From Cohnella sp. OV330 (lineage in GTDB: Bacteria; Bacillota; Bacilli; Paenibacillales; Paenibacillaceae): DNA of 64,000 nt. The notes beneath the pieces are model-generated. The model saw only the letters and a program-made list of their open reading frames with translations. It did not search any database and was not told the origin of the DNA. Position 1 is the stretch's first letter. The number at the start of each line of letters is the position of its first letter. A program made the position numbers and the translations under genes. The stretch is taken from NCBI RefSeq assembly GCF_900112065.1, contig NZ_FOKE01000003.1, positions 628,249 to 692,248 of the forward strand, given 5' to 3'. Positions 55,299-63,969 of this stretch are shown piece by piece.

Positions 55299-56762
55299 AT
55301 GCGCAAGACTTCAATGACCCTGGCCACGCTGGCCGCCTCGGCGCTGCTGCTGTCCGCGTGCGGCGGCAATAACAACAACAATGCTTCGAGTTCCTCGTCC
55401 GCCGCGCCGGCATCGTCTTCGGCCGCGCCGACCGCCGAAGCCAGCGGCAGCGCGAGCGCCGCGCCCGCCGACGATCTTACGCAAAAGAAAGTGACGATCA
55501 GCATCTACTACCCGACGCCGGACCTCGTGGAGAAGCGCGCGCTTGAAGACGACAAGATCAAGCGTTTTAACGAAGTGTACCCGAACGTCACGATCGTCAA
55601 GAGCGACTGGCAGTACAACCCCAACGAGATCGGCATGAAGATGGGCGCGGGCGAAGCGCCGACGCTGTTCAACACGTACGCCACCGAAGGCAAGTTCCTC
55701 GCCGAAAAGGGCTGGGCGGCCGACATCACCGACCTGTTTAACGGCTATCAGTACAAGGACCAGATGAATCCGATCCTGCAGGATCAGTTCATACTCGGCG
55801 ACAAAGTGTACGGCATCGCGCAGCAAGGCTACGTGACCGGCACCGTCGTCAACAAGAAGCTGCTCGACGGCAAGGGCGTCGCTGTACCGTCCTACGATTG
55901 GACTTGGGACGACATGCTGAAGACGGCGCAGGCCGTCGCCGATCCGGCCAAGGGCATCGCGGGCATCGCGCCGATGGGCAAGGGCAACGAGGCCGGCTGG
56001 AACTGGACCAACTTCCTGTTCGAAGCGGGCGGCGAGATCCAGAACGTCGCGGACGGCAAGGTCACTTCGGCGTTCAATAGCGACGCGGGCGTCAAGGCGA
56101 TGGACTTCTATAATAAGCTGGCATGGGAAGCCAAAGCGATTCCGAAGGATTGGGCGCTCGGATGGGGCGACGCCGTAGGCGCATTCGCCCAAGGACGCTC
56201 CGCTATGGTCATCGCCGGTCCGGACGGTCCCGTCGACCAGGCGCTGAACCAAGGCGGCATGAAGCCTGAGGACGTGCTCGTGTACCCGATGCCGGCGGCC
56301 GAAGCCGGCGGCAAGCACACCGGCGTGCTCGGCGGCGACTTCCTCGTCATCAACCCGAACGCCACCAAGGACGAGCAAGCGATCGCGTTCCAATACGCCG
56401 TGTTCGACTACTTCTCCGACAAGGGCCTCGCCTCCGTCGAAGAGAACATCCAGGCGCGCAAGAAGGACAACAAATACTTCATCCCGCCGGTCATCCAGTA
56501 CTTCAAGGACGACTCCGAGTACGGCCAGAAGGTCAAAGCCGTCTACGCCAAGTACGACAACGTGTACCAGTACAACGCCGACTCCCAGGCGCTGCTTGAC
56601 GGCAAGCCGGAAGCGCAGTACAACACGCAAGACTACTACGCCACGATGACTAACGTCATCCAGGAAGTGTTCTCCAAGAAGGGCACCGACGTCAAAGGCC
56701 AACTCGACGTCGCCGCCAAGACGATGCAGTCCAAGTTCTACGACGCCATCAAAGTCGAATAG
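55299..56762 (+). CDS. Sugar ABC transporter substrate-binding lipoprotein
   Basis: A 487-residue family-1 extracellular solute-binding protein. The lipobox LLSACGG places Cys21 at the lipid site, followed by an Asn/Ser/Ala-rich linker to about residue 55. The mature domain has FNEVYPNVTIVKSDW, KMGAGEAPTLFNTYA and WALGWGDAVGAFAQGRSAMVIAGPDG, patterns of maltose/oligosaccharide binding proteins. AAAGGGGAG precedes the ATG. With the GH31 alpha-glucosidase nearby, an alpha-glucoside is the likely ligand. It is unusually rich in Lys and Ala codons but otherwise normal. A terminator follows. Confidence 0.9.
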   Translation: MRKTSMTLATLAASALLLSACGGNNNNNASSSSSAAPASSSAAPTAEASGSASAAPADDLTQKKVTISIYYPTPDLVEKRALEDDKIKRFNEVYPNVTIVKSDWQYNPNEIGMKMGAGEAPTLFNTYATEGKFLAEKGWAADITDLFNGYQYKDQMNPILQDQFILGDKVYGIAQQGYVTGTVVNKKLLDGKGVAVPSYDWTWDDMLKTAQAVADPAKGIAGIAPMGKGNEAGWNWTNFLFEAGGEIQNVADGKVTSAFNSDAGVKAMDFYNKLAWEAKAIPKDWALGWGDAVGAFAQGRSAMVIAGPDGPVDQALNQGGMKPEDVLVYPMPAAEAGGKHTGVLGGDFLVINPNATKDEQAIAFQYAVFDYFSDKGLASVEENIQARKKDNKYFIPPVIQYFKDDSEYGQKVKAVYAKYDNVYQYNADSQALLDGKPEAQYNTQDYYATMTNVIQEVFSKKGTDVKGQLDVAAKTMQSKFYDAIKVE

Positions 56763-56776
56763 TCGGTGAGACCATG

Positions 56777-56808
56777 CGCCGCGCGGGCCTATGCCTGCGC
56801 GGCGTTTT
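56777..56808 (+). terminator. Rho-independent terminator after the sugar-binding gene
   Basis: CGCCGCGC and GCGCGGCG form an 8-bp GC stem followed by TTTTCT, 15 bp after the stop codon. Confidence 0.85.
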
Positions 56809-56828
56809 CTGCCCTTTGCGCGTGCTGG

Positions 56829-57271
56829 CTCCGCGGCCAAAGTAACGTTCAGCAGCGTCAAATCAGCTCCGGACCCCGGTTCCGCGGCCCAAGTACCGTT
56901 CAGCAGCGTCGCATTAGCTCTAGCCCTCGGCTCCACAGCCCAAGTAACGTTGTGCAGCGTCACATTAACACCGTTCCCCAGTTCCGCGGCCCAAGTAACG
57001 TTATTCAGCGTCAAATCAGCTCCGTTCACCGGCTCCCTGGCCCAAGTAACGTTCAGCAGCGTCACATTAGCTCTAGCCCTCGGTTCCGCAGCCCAAGTAA
57101 CGTTGTGCAGCGTCACATCAACTCCGTTCCCCGGATCTGCGGCCCAAGTAACGTTCAGCAGCGTCACATCAACTCCGGTGCACGGTTCCGCAGCCCAAGT
57201 AACGTTGTGCAGCGTCAAATCAGCTCCGTTCACCGGCTCCCTGGCCCAAGTAACGTTCAGCAGCGTCACAT
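56829..57271. repeat. 51-bp minisatellite, nine units
   Basis: The core CAAGTAACGTT recurs at exact 51-bp steps (56838, 56889, 56940 and so on to 57246). Each unit continues through CAGCGTCA and a variable 20-base part. Two alternating versions of the core (TTCAGCAG and TTGTGCAG) and shared blocks between units 1/4/8, 2/5 and 3/6 indicate higher-order duplication of three- to four-unit blocks. Confidence 0.9.
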
Positions 57272-57345
57272 CCGAAAAACAACTTGAACTCTTTCGCAAA
57301 CTGCTTTATTCTTTCAATTAAAGAGGAAAGCAAAGCCTGAAGCAC

Positions 57346-57387
57346 AGGCCGTTCGTACCGGGTTTAACCGGGCGGGCGGCCTTTTTT
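57346..57387 (+). terminator. Rho-independent terminator after the minisatellite
   Basis: AGGCCG and CGGCCT enclose an inner CCGG/CCGG stem and are followed by TTTTTATT. A plus-strand transcript running through the repeats would end here. Confidence 0.75.
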
Positions 57388-57411
57388 ATTACTTTGGCGA
57401 GGGGCGATAGG

Positions 57412-58098
57412 ATGGTTATCGATTCGGTATTCGAAGCGGCCTATGACGAGATGATGTCGCGAGCCGTTCAGACGAGTAGCGGGGAAAGGAGGAGAAGATT
57501 GATCGAAGGCAGTTTTACGAACGAAAAGTTGCTGCTAAAAAGCGTGTGGTGGCCCGCCAAGGGCAATCTGAATGATCTGCATTCCGAATACGAGTTGACC
57601 GATTACAAAGACGGCCAACGATTTGCGGACTTCGCTTATATATTGCCGGGCTTCTACCGAGGGCTGCTTCTGGAAGCGGACGCTTACGGTACGCATTTGC
57701 GCGACGTGAGTCGCTATCGATACGGAGATAATTTGGAGCGACAAAACCATCTTCTCATTGACGGATGGCATCTCCTGCGTTTCAGCAGAGACGATATGCT
57801 CGAGAGACCTAAGCGGTGCCAACAAACTTTGTTAACGGCCTTGGCCGCTTGGGGTTATGGCGATTCGGCGCAGTCTGTCTCCCTGAATCTGTACGAGCAT
57901 GCCATTCTTCACTGGTGCGGGAAACGAAAAGCTTCCTTCAAACCGATCGAAGCGCAATCTGCACTTAAAATCGGGTATTACACTGTCGCGCACGCGTTGC
58001 GGTCTTTGGCCTCGAAAGGTTACTTGCAGGCGAAAAGCTCCCCAAGCGGGCGATCTACGAGCTATCACGTCATGCCAAAAACAAATAAATTGCACTAA
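57412..58098 (+). CDS. DUF559-like PD-(D/E)XK nuclease-fold protein with winged helix
   Basis: A 228-residue cytoplasmic protein. Residues about 70-145 carry the Vsr/DUF559-like pattern: DFAYILPGFYRGLLLEADAYGTHLRD, then DNLERQNHLLIDGWHLLRFSRDDM; the acidic and RQN positions correspond to the nuclease core, although the catalytic E-x-K is altered to EADAYG. The C-terminal 65 residues look like a winged helix (SALKIGYYTVAHALRSLASKGYL). ATG at 57412 follows GAGGGG. It sits alone between a terminator and the alpha-glucosidase gene. DNA repair or regulation is conceivable; no substrate is known. Confidence 0.65.
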   Translation: MVIDSVFEAAYDEMMSRAVQTSSGERRRRLIEGSFTNEKLLLKSVWWPAKGNLNDLHSEYELTDYKDGQRFADFAYILPGFYRGLLLEADAYGTHLRDVSRYRYGDNLERQNHLLIDGWHLLRFSRDDMLERPKRCQQTLLTALAAWGYGDSAQSVSLNLYEHAILHWCGKRKASFKPIEAQSALKIGYYTVAHALRSLASKGYLQAKSSPSGRSTSYHVMPKTNKLH

Positions 58099-58205
58099 CT
58101 AGACGCCCAATTCCGTAATCCTGCACATACATTGCGTAGCCTGGGTAATATCAGTTCAATACGGCTCTTGATATGATGAATTCATCTTAGAAAGGCAGAG
58201 GTGTC

Positions 58206-60662
58206 ATGAGCATGTTGAATAGCGAACAGATTCATCCCGATCACGTGGGGACGGGCCAGACCGCGGACAAGCCGGCGCTCGTGCGCGTCGGCAAGCTGAC
58301 CGCTGCCGAACCGCTTGGCCAGCAAGGCGTCGTCTTCCGCGGAGAAAACGCGAACCTTGCCCTGATCGCGACCGCGGAGGGTATTTTAAGGCTGAAGTTG
58401 TTTTTCGGCGACGGGGATCCGGCGCTGGACGCGACGCCTGCGATCCTTCCGCTCGCGCCGACCGGCGGATTCGCGCTGTCCGAAGACGCGAGCGCTTACA
58501 CGGTAAAGGCCGCTGGCTTGCGCGCGGTCGTCGCCAAGGCGCCGTTCGGCATCCAGGCGTTCGACGGCGATGACCGGCCGCTCGCCAGCGTGCTCGGCAT
58601 CGAATGGGACGGAAAACGCTCGCAGACGATCGCGCTGGCGATGGAGGAGAGCTCACACTTTTACGGCCTGGGGGAAAAGACGGGCTTTCTCGATAAGCGG
58701 GGCGAGCGCTACGAGATGTGGAATAGCGACGTCTACGACCCGCACGTGCCGGATATCGAAGCCCTGTACCAATCGATCCCGTGGAGCATCCATTTCAAGT
58801 ACGATCGCCCCGTCTACGGCGTGCTGCTCGATAATCCGGGCCGCACGGCGTTCGATATGCGTACCCGCAGCGATCGCTATTTGATCTCGGCGGAGACCGG
58901 CGCGCTTGACCTGTACTTGCTGGCTGGACCGACGCTCAAAGACGTCGTCGCGAGGCTCGCCGACCTGACGGGCCGCACGCCGCTGCCGCCGAAGTGGGCG
59001 ATCGGTTACCAGCAATCGCGTTACAGCTACATGAATCAGGAAGAAGTGCTGAAGGTGGCGAGGACGTTCCGGGAGAAAAAGATTCCCTGCGACGTCCTGT
59101 ACCTGGACATTCATTATATGGACGAGTACCGCGTGTTCACCTGGGATCCCGTCGCGTTCCCGCGCCCGAAGGAGATGATGCGGGAGCTCGCGACTATGGG
59201 TTTTAATCTCGTCCCGATCGTCGATCCCGGCGTTAAGAAGGACCCGTCCTACCGGCCTTACCGCGAGGGCGTCCACAACGGTTATTTTTGCCGGAAGCTG
59301 GAGGGCGAGATCTTCGTCGGGCCGGTGTGGCCGGGCCCGAGCGCATTCCCGGACTTTACCGACGACCGCGCGTCCGCTTGGTGGGGCGACTTGCACGTCC
59401 ATTATGTCGAGCACGGCATCAAGGGCATCTGGAACGACATGAACGAACCGTCCGTCTTCTGCGAGTCGAAGACGATGGATCTGGACGTCGTCCACGCGAA
59501 CAACGGCAACCCCAAGACGCATGGCGAATGGCATAATCTATACGGCATGCTCATGTCGAAGGCCACGCACGAAGGCATGAAGCGTCATCTGCATGGGGAG
59601 CGGCCTTTCGTGCTGACGCGTGCCGGCTATACCGGCATTCAGCGTTATGCGACGGTGTGGACCGGCGACAACCGGGCGTATTGGGAACACCTCGCGATGA
59701 GCATTCCGATGGTGCTTAATCTGGGCCTTTCGGGCGTCGCTTTCGCGGGACCCGATATCGGCGGATTCTCTCACCATACGACGGGCGAACTGCTGGCTCG
59801 CTGGACGCAGGTAGGCGCGTTCACCCCGTTTTGCCGCAATCACAGCGCCATCGATACGATCAGGCAGGAGCCCTGGTTGTTCGGGGAAAAGGTGGAAGAC
59901 ATCTGCCGCAGCTATATCGGTCTACGGTATCGGCTCATGCCGACGCTGTACTCGTTGTTCTACGAGGCGTCCGTCTCGGGACTCCCGATCGTGCGGCCGC
60001 TGCTCATGGAATACCCGGACGACGCGACCGTCTATAACCTGTGCGACCAGTTCCTCTTCGGTCCGCACGTTCTGATCGCGCCGATCTTGCGTCCCGGGAC
60101 GTTCTCGCGCGCCGTTTATTTGCCGGCAGGCGTCTGGTTCGACTACTGGACGGGCGAGCGCCACGTAGGCGGCCGCTGGATCCTCGCCGAAGCGCCGCTT
60201 GAGACGATGCCGATGTACGTCCGCGCGGGCGGGATCCTTGCCGAGCAGCCGCTTGCGATGTATGCGGACGACACAGCCGCGCGGTCAGAGCCGATCACGC
60301 TGACCGTATATGCGGGAGGAAACGGGCATTTCCGTCTGTACGAGGACGACGGCAGGACGTACGCATACGAGCAAGGAGCGTACCGGCTTCGCGAATTCAG
60401 TTGGTCGGAGCAAAACGGCGCCGGCACGCTGCGCTGCGAGTTGTTGCACGACGGCTCGCCGCACGACCGCGAGAAGGAGGAGTCGGGGACGAACGCTGCC
60501 AAGCGGACACTTCGGATCGTCGTGCGGCAAATGTCTTCAGCGCCTGCGCAGGCGACGGCATCGGGCGCCTCGCTGCGCGAATGGACTTACGACGCCGAAG
60601 CCCGGCAGGTTCACGCTGTCGTCGAAGGCGCGACGGACAGCTTCGAGCTGCGGTTTTTCTAA
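58206..60662 (+). CDS. GH31 alpha-glucosidase
   Basis: An 818-residue family 31 glycoside hydrolase without a signal peptide, releasing terminal alpha-glucose (or alpha-xylose) inside the cell. The N-terminal beta-sandwich runs to about 260 (SHFYGLGEKTGFLDKRG is the conserved pre-barrel block). In the barrel, PPKWAIGYQQSRYSYMNQ starts strand 1, the nucleophile is Asp411 in GIWNDMNEPSVF, and the acid/base is Asp488 in TVWTGDNRAYWEHL. GVAFAGPDIGGF and the C-terminal sheets (YLPAGVWFDYWTGE) complete it. It is the likely enzyme partner of the upstream sugar ABC transporter. Confidence 0.94.
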   Translation: MSMLNSEQIHPDHVGTGQTADKPALVRVGKLTAAEPLGQQGVVFRGENANLALIATAEGILRLKLFFGDGDPALDATPAILPLAPTGGFALSEDASAYTVKAAGLRAVVAKAPFGIQAFDGDDRPLASVLGIEWDGKRSQTIALAMEESSHFYGLGEKTGFLDKRGERYEMWNSDVYDPHVPDIEALYQSIPWSIHFKYDRPVYGVLLDNPGRTAFDMRTRSDRYLISAETGALDLYLLAGPTLKDVVARLADLTGRTPLPPKWAIGYQQSRYSYMNQEEVLKVARTFREKKIPCDVLYLDIHYMDEYRVFTWDPVAFPRPKEMMRELATMGFNLVPIVDPGVKKDPSYRPYREGVHNGYFCRKLEGEIFVGPVWPGPSAFPDFTDDRASAWWGDLHVHYVEHGIKGIWNDMNEPSVFCESKTMDLDVVHANNGNPKTHGEWHNLYGMLMSKATHEGMKRHLHGERPFVLTRAGYTGIQRYATVWTGDNRAYWEHLAMSIPMVLNLGLSGVAFAGPDIGGFSHHTTGELLARWTQVGAFTPFCRNHSAIDTIRQEPWLFGEKVEDICRSYIGLRYRLMPTLYSLFYEASVSGLPIVRPLLMEYPDDATVYNLCDQFLFGPHVLIAPILRPGTFSRAVYLPAGVWFDYWTGERHVGGRWILAEAPLETMPMYVRAGGILAEQPLAMYADDTAARSEPITLTVYAGGNGHFRLYEDDGRTYAYEQGAYRLREFSWSEQNGAGTLRCELLHDGSPHDREKEESGTNAAKRTLRIVVRQMSSAPAQATASGASLREWTYDAEARQVHAVVEGATDSFELRFF

Positions 60663-60728
60663 GAAACGCGGCATCTGACGAATTGGCGGTGCGTACGCTC
60701 GATATGCCGAATACATGTTAACGAACAG

Positions 60729-60767
60729 ACGGTCTCCGGCACTTCAGCCGGAGACCGTCTTCCTTTA
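60729..60767 (+). terminator. Rho-independent terminator after the GH31 gene
   Basis: ACGGTCTCCGGC and GCCGGAGACCGT form a perfect 12-bp stem with a six-base loop, followed by CTTCCTTT. Confidence 0.85.
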
Positions 60768-60840
60768 GGTCGGAAACTTTTGGCGTACATGCCGCGTCTA
60801 TTTCTAATAACAGGATATATACGGAAAGGGTGGGATTGGA

Positions 60841-62328
60841 TTGTCGATCGTATTAAGAGGGTTGCCGCACGCGCTGCTGGCCGCAGTGCTTCTTCTGCCT
60901 GCAGGCGGCATCGCTTCAGCCGCTGCGCCGACGACCGCCGCCTCTTTTGCCGCTTCCCCGGCGGCCGCGTCGAGCATCGCCGCAGCCAACCCGACCGCCT
61001 TCGTTCAAGTCGCGGCAGGCGAGTATTACTCGACCGCCCTGCGCGCAGACGGTACGGTCTGGGCTTGGGGACGTACGCTGTTCGGCGAGCTCGGCGCGCT
61101 GGAGTCCCGCGTCACGAGCGACATCGACAGGCCCGTCCGTCTCTTCGGGCTCCCGGCGATCGCCGCGATCTCGACGAACGGCGTCGGCACGCAGACGGGC
61201 GTCGCGACGGACGGTACCGTCTGGGAGTGGGGCTCGAGAGGCGCGATACAGGGCGGCACGACGCTGCCGACGCCAATCCCGGGCCTGCAGGACGTGAAGG
61301 CGGCCGTACCGGGATTCGCCCTCAAGAAGGACGGCACGCTCTGGAGATGGACCTACGAGCCGCAGGCAGGGGACAAGCCCAAGATCGCCGTCGCGCAGGT
61401 CGCAGGGACATATCGCTTTGCGAGCATGACCGCCAAGGGCGACCTTGTCTATGCGATCGACGGCGCAGGCGCCGTCTGGGGCTTTGGGGCAGTCCGGAAG
61501 CACGACGGCAGCGGATTTGCGCCTTTGACCCCGGCGCGCCTCGCAGGATTCCAGGCGATGAAGCAGCTGTCCGCCTATCAGGATCGGCTCGTCGGCGTCG
61601 ATACGTCGGGCCGGGCGTGGCAGGCGCAGTTGGACTTCGATGCGCTGTACCAGCAGGCTAAGGCTGGACCCGTTAAGCTGAAAAGCAAGCCGACGCGTCT
61701 TGCGTTGACGCTCAAGGCCGAAGAAGCAGAGATCGCGTACTTTGGCTCCGTGCTGATCCGGACGACCGGCGGCGACGTGTGGACGACGAACGGTTGGCTG
61801 ACCGGCAAGGCCGGCAAGATCGGCGGTTGGTCCGGCATTCGCGAGATCGCTGCGGGCTACCATCATGGCCTGGGGATCGATTTGCTCGGCAGGCTGTGGG
61901 GCATAGGCGGAAACCAGTGGTTCGAGGCCGGCTCCCCTAACGTGAACGACGCACGGATGCTGTACAAGCCTGCGCTAGTGTTGCCTGCGATCGGCGTACA
62001 GGTCGACGGCAAGCCGCTCGCCTCTGGCTATCCGGCGGCGATGGCGGCGGGTCGCGCCTACGTGCCGCTAAAAGATACGGTGCGCGCGCTCGGCGGGACC
62101 TTCAAAGCGGCGCAGGACGGCACGTATGAGATCGCGCTCGGCGAGGCCGCGGCGGTTTTCCGGTTCAGTGACCTGCAAGCGACGATCAACGGCTCGCCGG
62201 CGACGCTGGCGGGCAAGCCGTATACGTCCGCAGGCGCGGTCATGGTGCCGGCTTCCTTGTTCAAGCAGCTAGGGTTAGCGGTCGTCTGGAATGCCAAGTC
62301 GAGCGAGCTTAGCTTGAACAAAGCTTAA
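60841..62328 (+). CDS. Exported RCC1-repeat protein with copper-amine-oxidase-N stalk domain
   Basis: A 495-residue secreted protein. A signal peptide covers about 1-28 (LAAVLLLPAGGIASAAA). Residues about 50-375 contain degenerate RCC1-type propeller repeats (VAAGEYYSTALRADGTVWAWG; ISTNGVGTQTGVATDGTVWEWGS; AAGYHHGLGIDLLGRLWGIGG). The C-terminal 110 residues are a stalk domain: QVDGKPLASGYPAAMAAGRAYVPLKDTVRALGGTF and GAVMVPASLFKQLGLAVVW. Such domains are common on Paenibacillaceae surface proteins and are not amine oxidases. The TTG start follows GGGTGGGA. It is convergent with the TraB/GumN gene. Function unknown. Confidence 0.82.
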   Translation: MSIVLRGLPHALLAAVLLLPAGGIASAAAPTTAASFAASPAAASSIAAANPTAFVQVAAGEYYSTALRADGTVWAWGRTLFGELGALESRVTSDIDRPVRLFGLPAIAAISTNGVGTQTGVATDGTVWEWGSRGAIQGGTTLPTPIPGLQDVKAAVPGFALKKDGTLWRWTYEPQAGDKPKIAVAQVAGTYRFASMTAKGDLVYAIDGAGAVWGFGAVRKHDGSGFAPLTPARLAGFQAMKQLSAYQDRLVGVDTSGRAWQAQLDFDALYQQAKAGPVKLKSKPTRLALTLKAEEAEIAYFGSVLIRTTGGDVWTTNGWLTGKAGKIGGWSGIREIAAGYHHGLGIDLLGRLWGIGGNQWFEAGSPNVNDARMLYKPALVLPAIGVQVDGKPLASGYPAAMAAGRAYVPLKDTVRALGGTFKAAQDGTYEIALGEAAAVFRFSDLQATINGSPATLAGKPYTSAGAVMVPASLFKQLGLAVVWNAKSSELSLNKA

Positions 62329-62347
62329 TGCAACGAAAACGAAAAAG

Positions 62348-62386
62348 AAAAGGATCAGGCCTCCTAACGGGCCCGATCCTTTTTTA
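62348..62386. terminator. Bidirectional terminator between convergent genes
   Basis: AAAAGGATC and GATCCTTTTTT with an inner GGCC/GGCC stem serve both the RCC1-type gene and the minus-strand TraB/GumN gene; T runs occur on both strands. Confidence 0.8.
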
Positions 62387-62421
62387 GTAACAATGTGACT
62401 AACAGGTTCCACATGGCTTCC

Positions 62422-63684
62422 TTACAGCTTCGTCACCGTATAACCGTCGTTTTTCATATGCGTGACGATCCCGTCGTTGCCGAGCATATGGGCCGCGCCG
62501 ACGACGACCATGCGGGTGACGTGATCGTCGTCGTTCAGGTAGCCTTCGATCTTGCTCGTCATGGTCAGGTTCCGGTCGATGACCAGCGCTTTATAATACT
62601 CCTGATCTTCCGCGGACGCTTTGATCATCTCGAGGAGCGCATCCTCGTCTCCCGTGACCCACATGCGCGTGAGCGCGTCTATCGCGGCGCCTCCTTGGGA
62701 GCTTGGGAGATTATAGCCGCCGATCGCCTCCTTCAGCTGCGCTTCCTGAAGGGCCGGGGAAAAGCGGTCGAACATGTCCAGCTGGCTCTCCGCCGACTCC
62801 AGCGGGACGATCAGCTTGTTGTCCTCGGCGGCTTTCCCCATGAAGTACGCGTCGATACCGAGATTCGCCTGGTATCCATCCTCCTCGCTCTGCAAGGAAG
62901 GGAGCGTTTGAGCGACGACCCACGGCTCGTATTGATCGAACGCCGTTACATCCAACTGGTTCGCCTTCAGGATGTTCACGAGCGCTTGATAGGTCGCGGC
63001 GGAGATATGGTCCTTCAGCGTCGTGCCGTCCTTATAGACGCCTTTGTCTTCGACCAGCTTCTCCATTGCCTCCGAGTCTACTTTTGTCATATCGACCTCG
63101 ACGCCAAGATAGCTCGACGCCTTGTAGGCGGCCTCGATCTCGGGGCGAAGCGGATACATCCGCGCTTGGGCGACGTGAATGGACCCGAGCAGGTAGACGA
63201 CGTTGCCGTTCTTCTCCGCCTTCCACAGGAACCCCGTGCTGCCGCCGGGCTGACCGGCCTGCGCCAGCGCCACCGCGTTGTTTTTCGCGTCCCAGGTCAC
63301 CTTGTAGCCAACCGCTTCGGCTACGAAGCGCAGCGGGACATAGGTCGTGCCGCGGATGACGCGCGGGACCGCGTCGAGCTCCTCGACGACGCCGTTTACG
63401 ACGGCCGTGTCGTTGCCGACTTGCAGGGCGAAGGATAACCCGCTTTTCGTTCCCGTTACCGTTTGATTTTTGCCGTCCCAATAGAGATTGACGCCGAGCT
63501 TTTCAAGCAGCGGCCGAAGCGGCACGAGCGTCGTGCCGTTTTCTACCATCGGCGCGCCTTGCTTGAACTGAACGGCCGCGCCGTCCATCCAGATGCTGAC
63601 AGGTTTGGTCGCGGCAGAGGCCGCTCCCGAAAAGACGCTTACCGCCAGGATGAGAGAGAGAAAGAGAGCTCCGAACTTTTTCAA
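62422..63684 (-). CDS. TraB/GumN family protein with stalk domain
   Basis: A 420-residue exported protein. The TTG at 63684 (AGGAG 10 nt upstream) yields a clean signal peptide, KKFGALFLSLILAVSVFSGAASA; an ATG at 63738 would add 18 polar residues before it. A copper-amine-oxidase-N domain spans about 25-130 (TTLVPLRPLLEKLGVNLYW; TTYVPLRFVAEAVGYKVTW). The TraB/GumN domain follows with VYLLGSIHVAQARMYPL and the C-terminal VVVGAAHMLGNDGIVTHMKNDGY. TraB/GumN proteins are Tiki-like metalloproteases; GxxH motifs at both ends carry the metal ligands. Probably acts at the cell surface; target unknown. Confidence 0.88.
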   Translation of the reverse strand: MKKFGALFLSLILAVSVFSGAASAATKPVSIWMDGAAVQFKQGAPMVENGTTLVPLRPLLEKLGVNLYWDGKNQTVTGTKSGLSFALQVGNDTAVVNGVVEELDAVPRVIRGTTYVPLRFVAEAVGYKVTWDAKNNAVALAQAGQPGGSTGFLWKAEKNGNVVYLLGSIHVAQARMYPLRPEIEAAYKASSYLGVEVDMTKVDSEAMEKLVEDKGVYKDGTTLKDHISAATYQALVNILKANQLDVTAFDQYEPWVVAQTLPSLQSEEDGYQANLGIDAYFMGKAAEDNKLIVPLESAESQLDMFDRFSPALQEAQLKEAIGGYNLPSSQGGAAIDALTRMWVTGDEDALLEMIKASAEDQEYYKALVIDRNLTMTSKIEGYLNDDDHVTRMVVVGAAHMLGNDGIVTHMKNDGYTVTKL

Positions 63685-63969
63685 TTGTGCAACACTCCTG
63701 TTCGTCGAATTGGCGATTGCCGGGTTTGAAACGATCATGATAAATCTTTAATCCTATCTGAATGTATACAAAAATAGGAAATATGAAACAGAGGGCGCGG
63801 GAGTCGTCGGTCCTCGGACATGGTACGAATGTGCAGTTGCGCTCGCCGAGCCGCCGGGTAAGAGCTATTAAGCAACTCGCTGGCAACTCGCCAAGCTACC
63901 AGCCGGTCATCGCAAAAGAAGAATGCGATCGACGGCATGGACGTTAAACCACGGCAGGAGGAAACCGAT

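Larger units (their letters stand above)
56763..57411. other. Intergenic region filled by a 51-bp minisatellite
   Basis: This 649-base gap contains the binding-protein terminator, the nine-copy minisatellite and a second terminator just before the nuclease-like gene. Long open frames occur in three frames across the repeats only because 51 is a multiple of three. Confidence 0.7.

Noticed and set aside
56829-57271. CRISPR array
   Set aside because: Copies are contiguous 51-bp units with no unique spacers, and no cas genes are nearby.
55311-57299. A 662-residue minus-strand open frame spanning the minisatellite and the binding-protein gene
   Set aside because: It is the shadow of the binding-protein gene joined to repeats whose 51-bp length keeps frames open. 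It has no ribosome site or family resemblance.
56766-57321. Two plus-strand open frames of about 175 residues across the 51-bp repeats
   Set aside because: Their starts lie in or next to the terminator hairpin. Unit differences do not favour third codon positions, so coding selection is not supported.
60841-62328. Copper amine oxidase enzyme
   Set aside because: Only the small N-terminal-type stalk domain is present; there is no catalytic oxidase domain or topaquinone motif.
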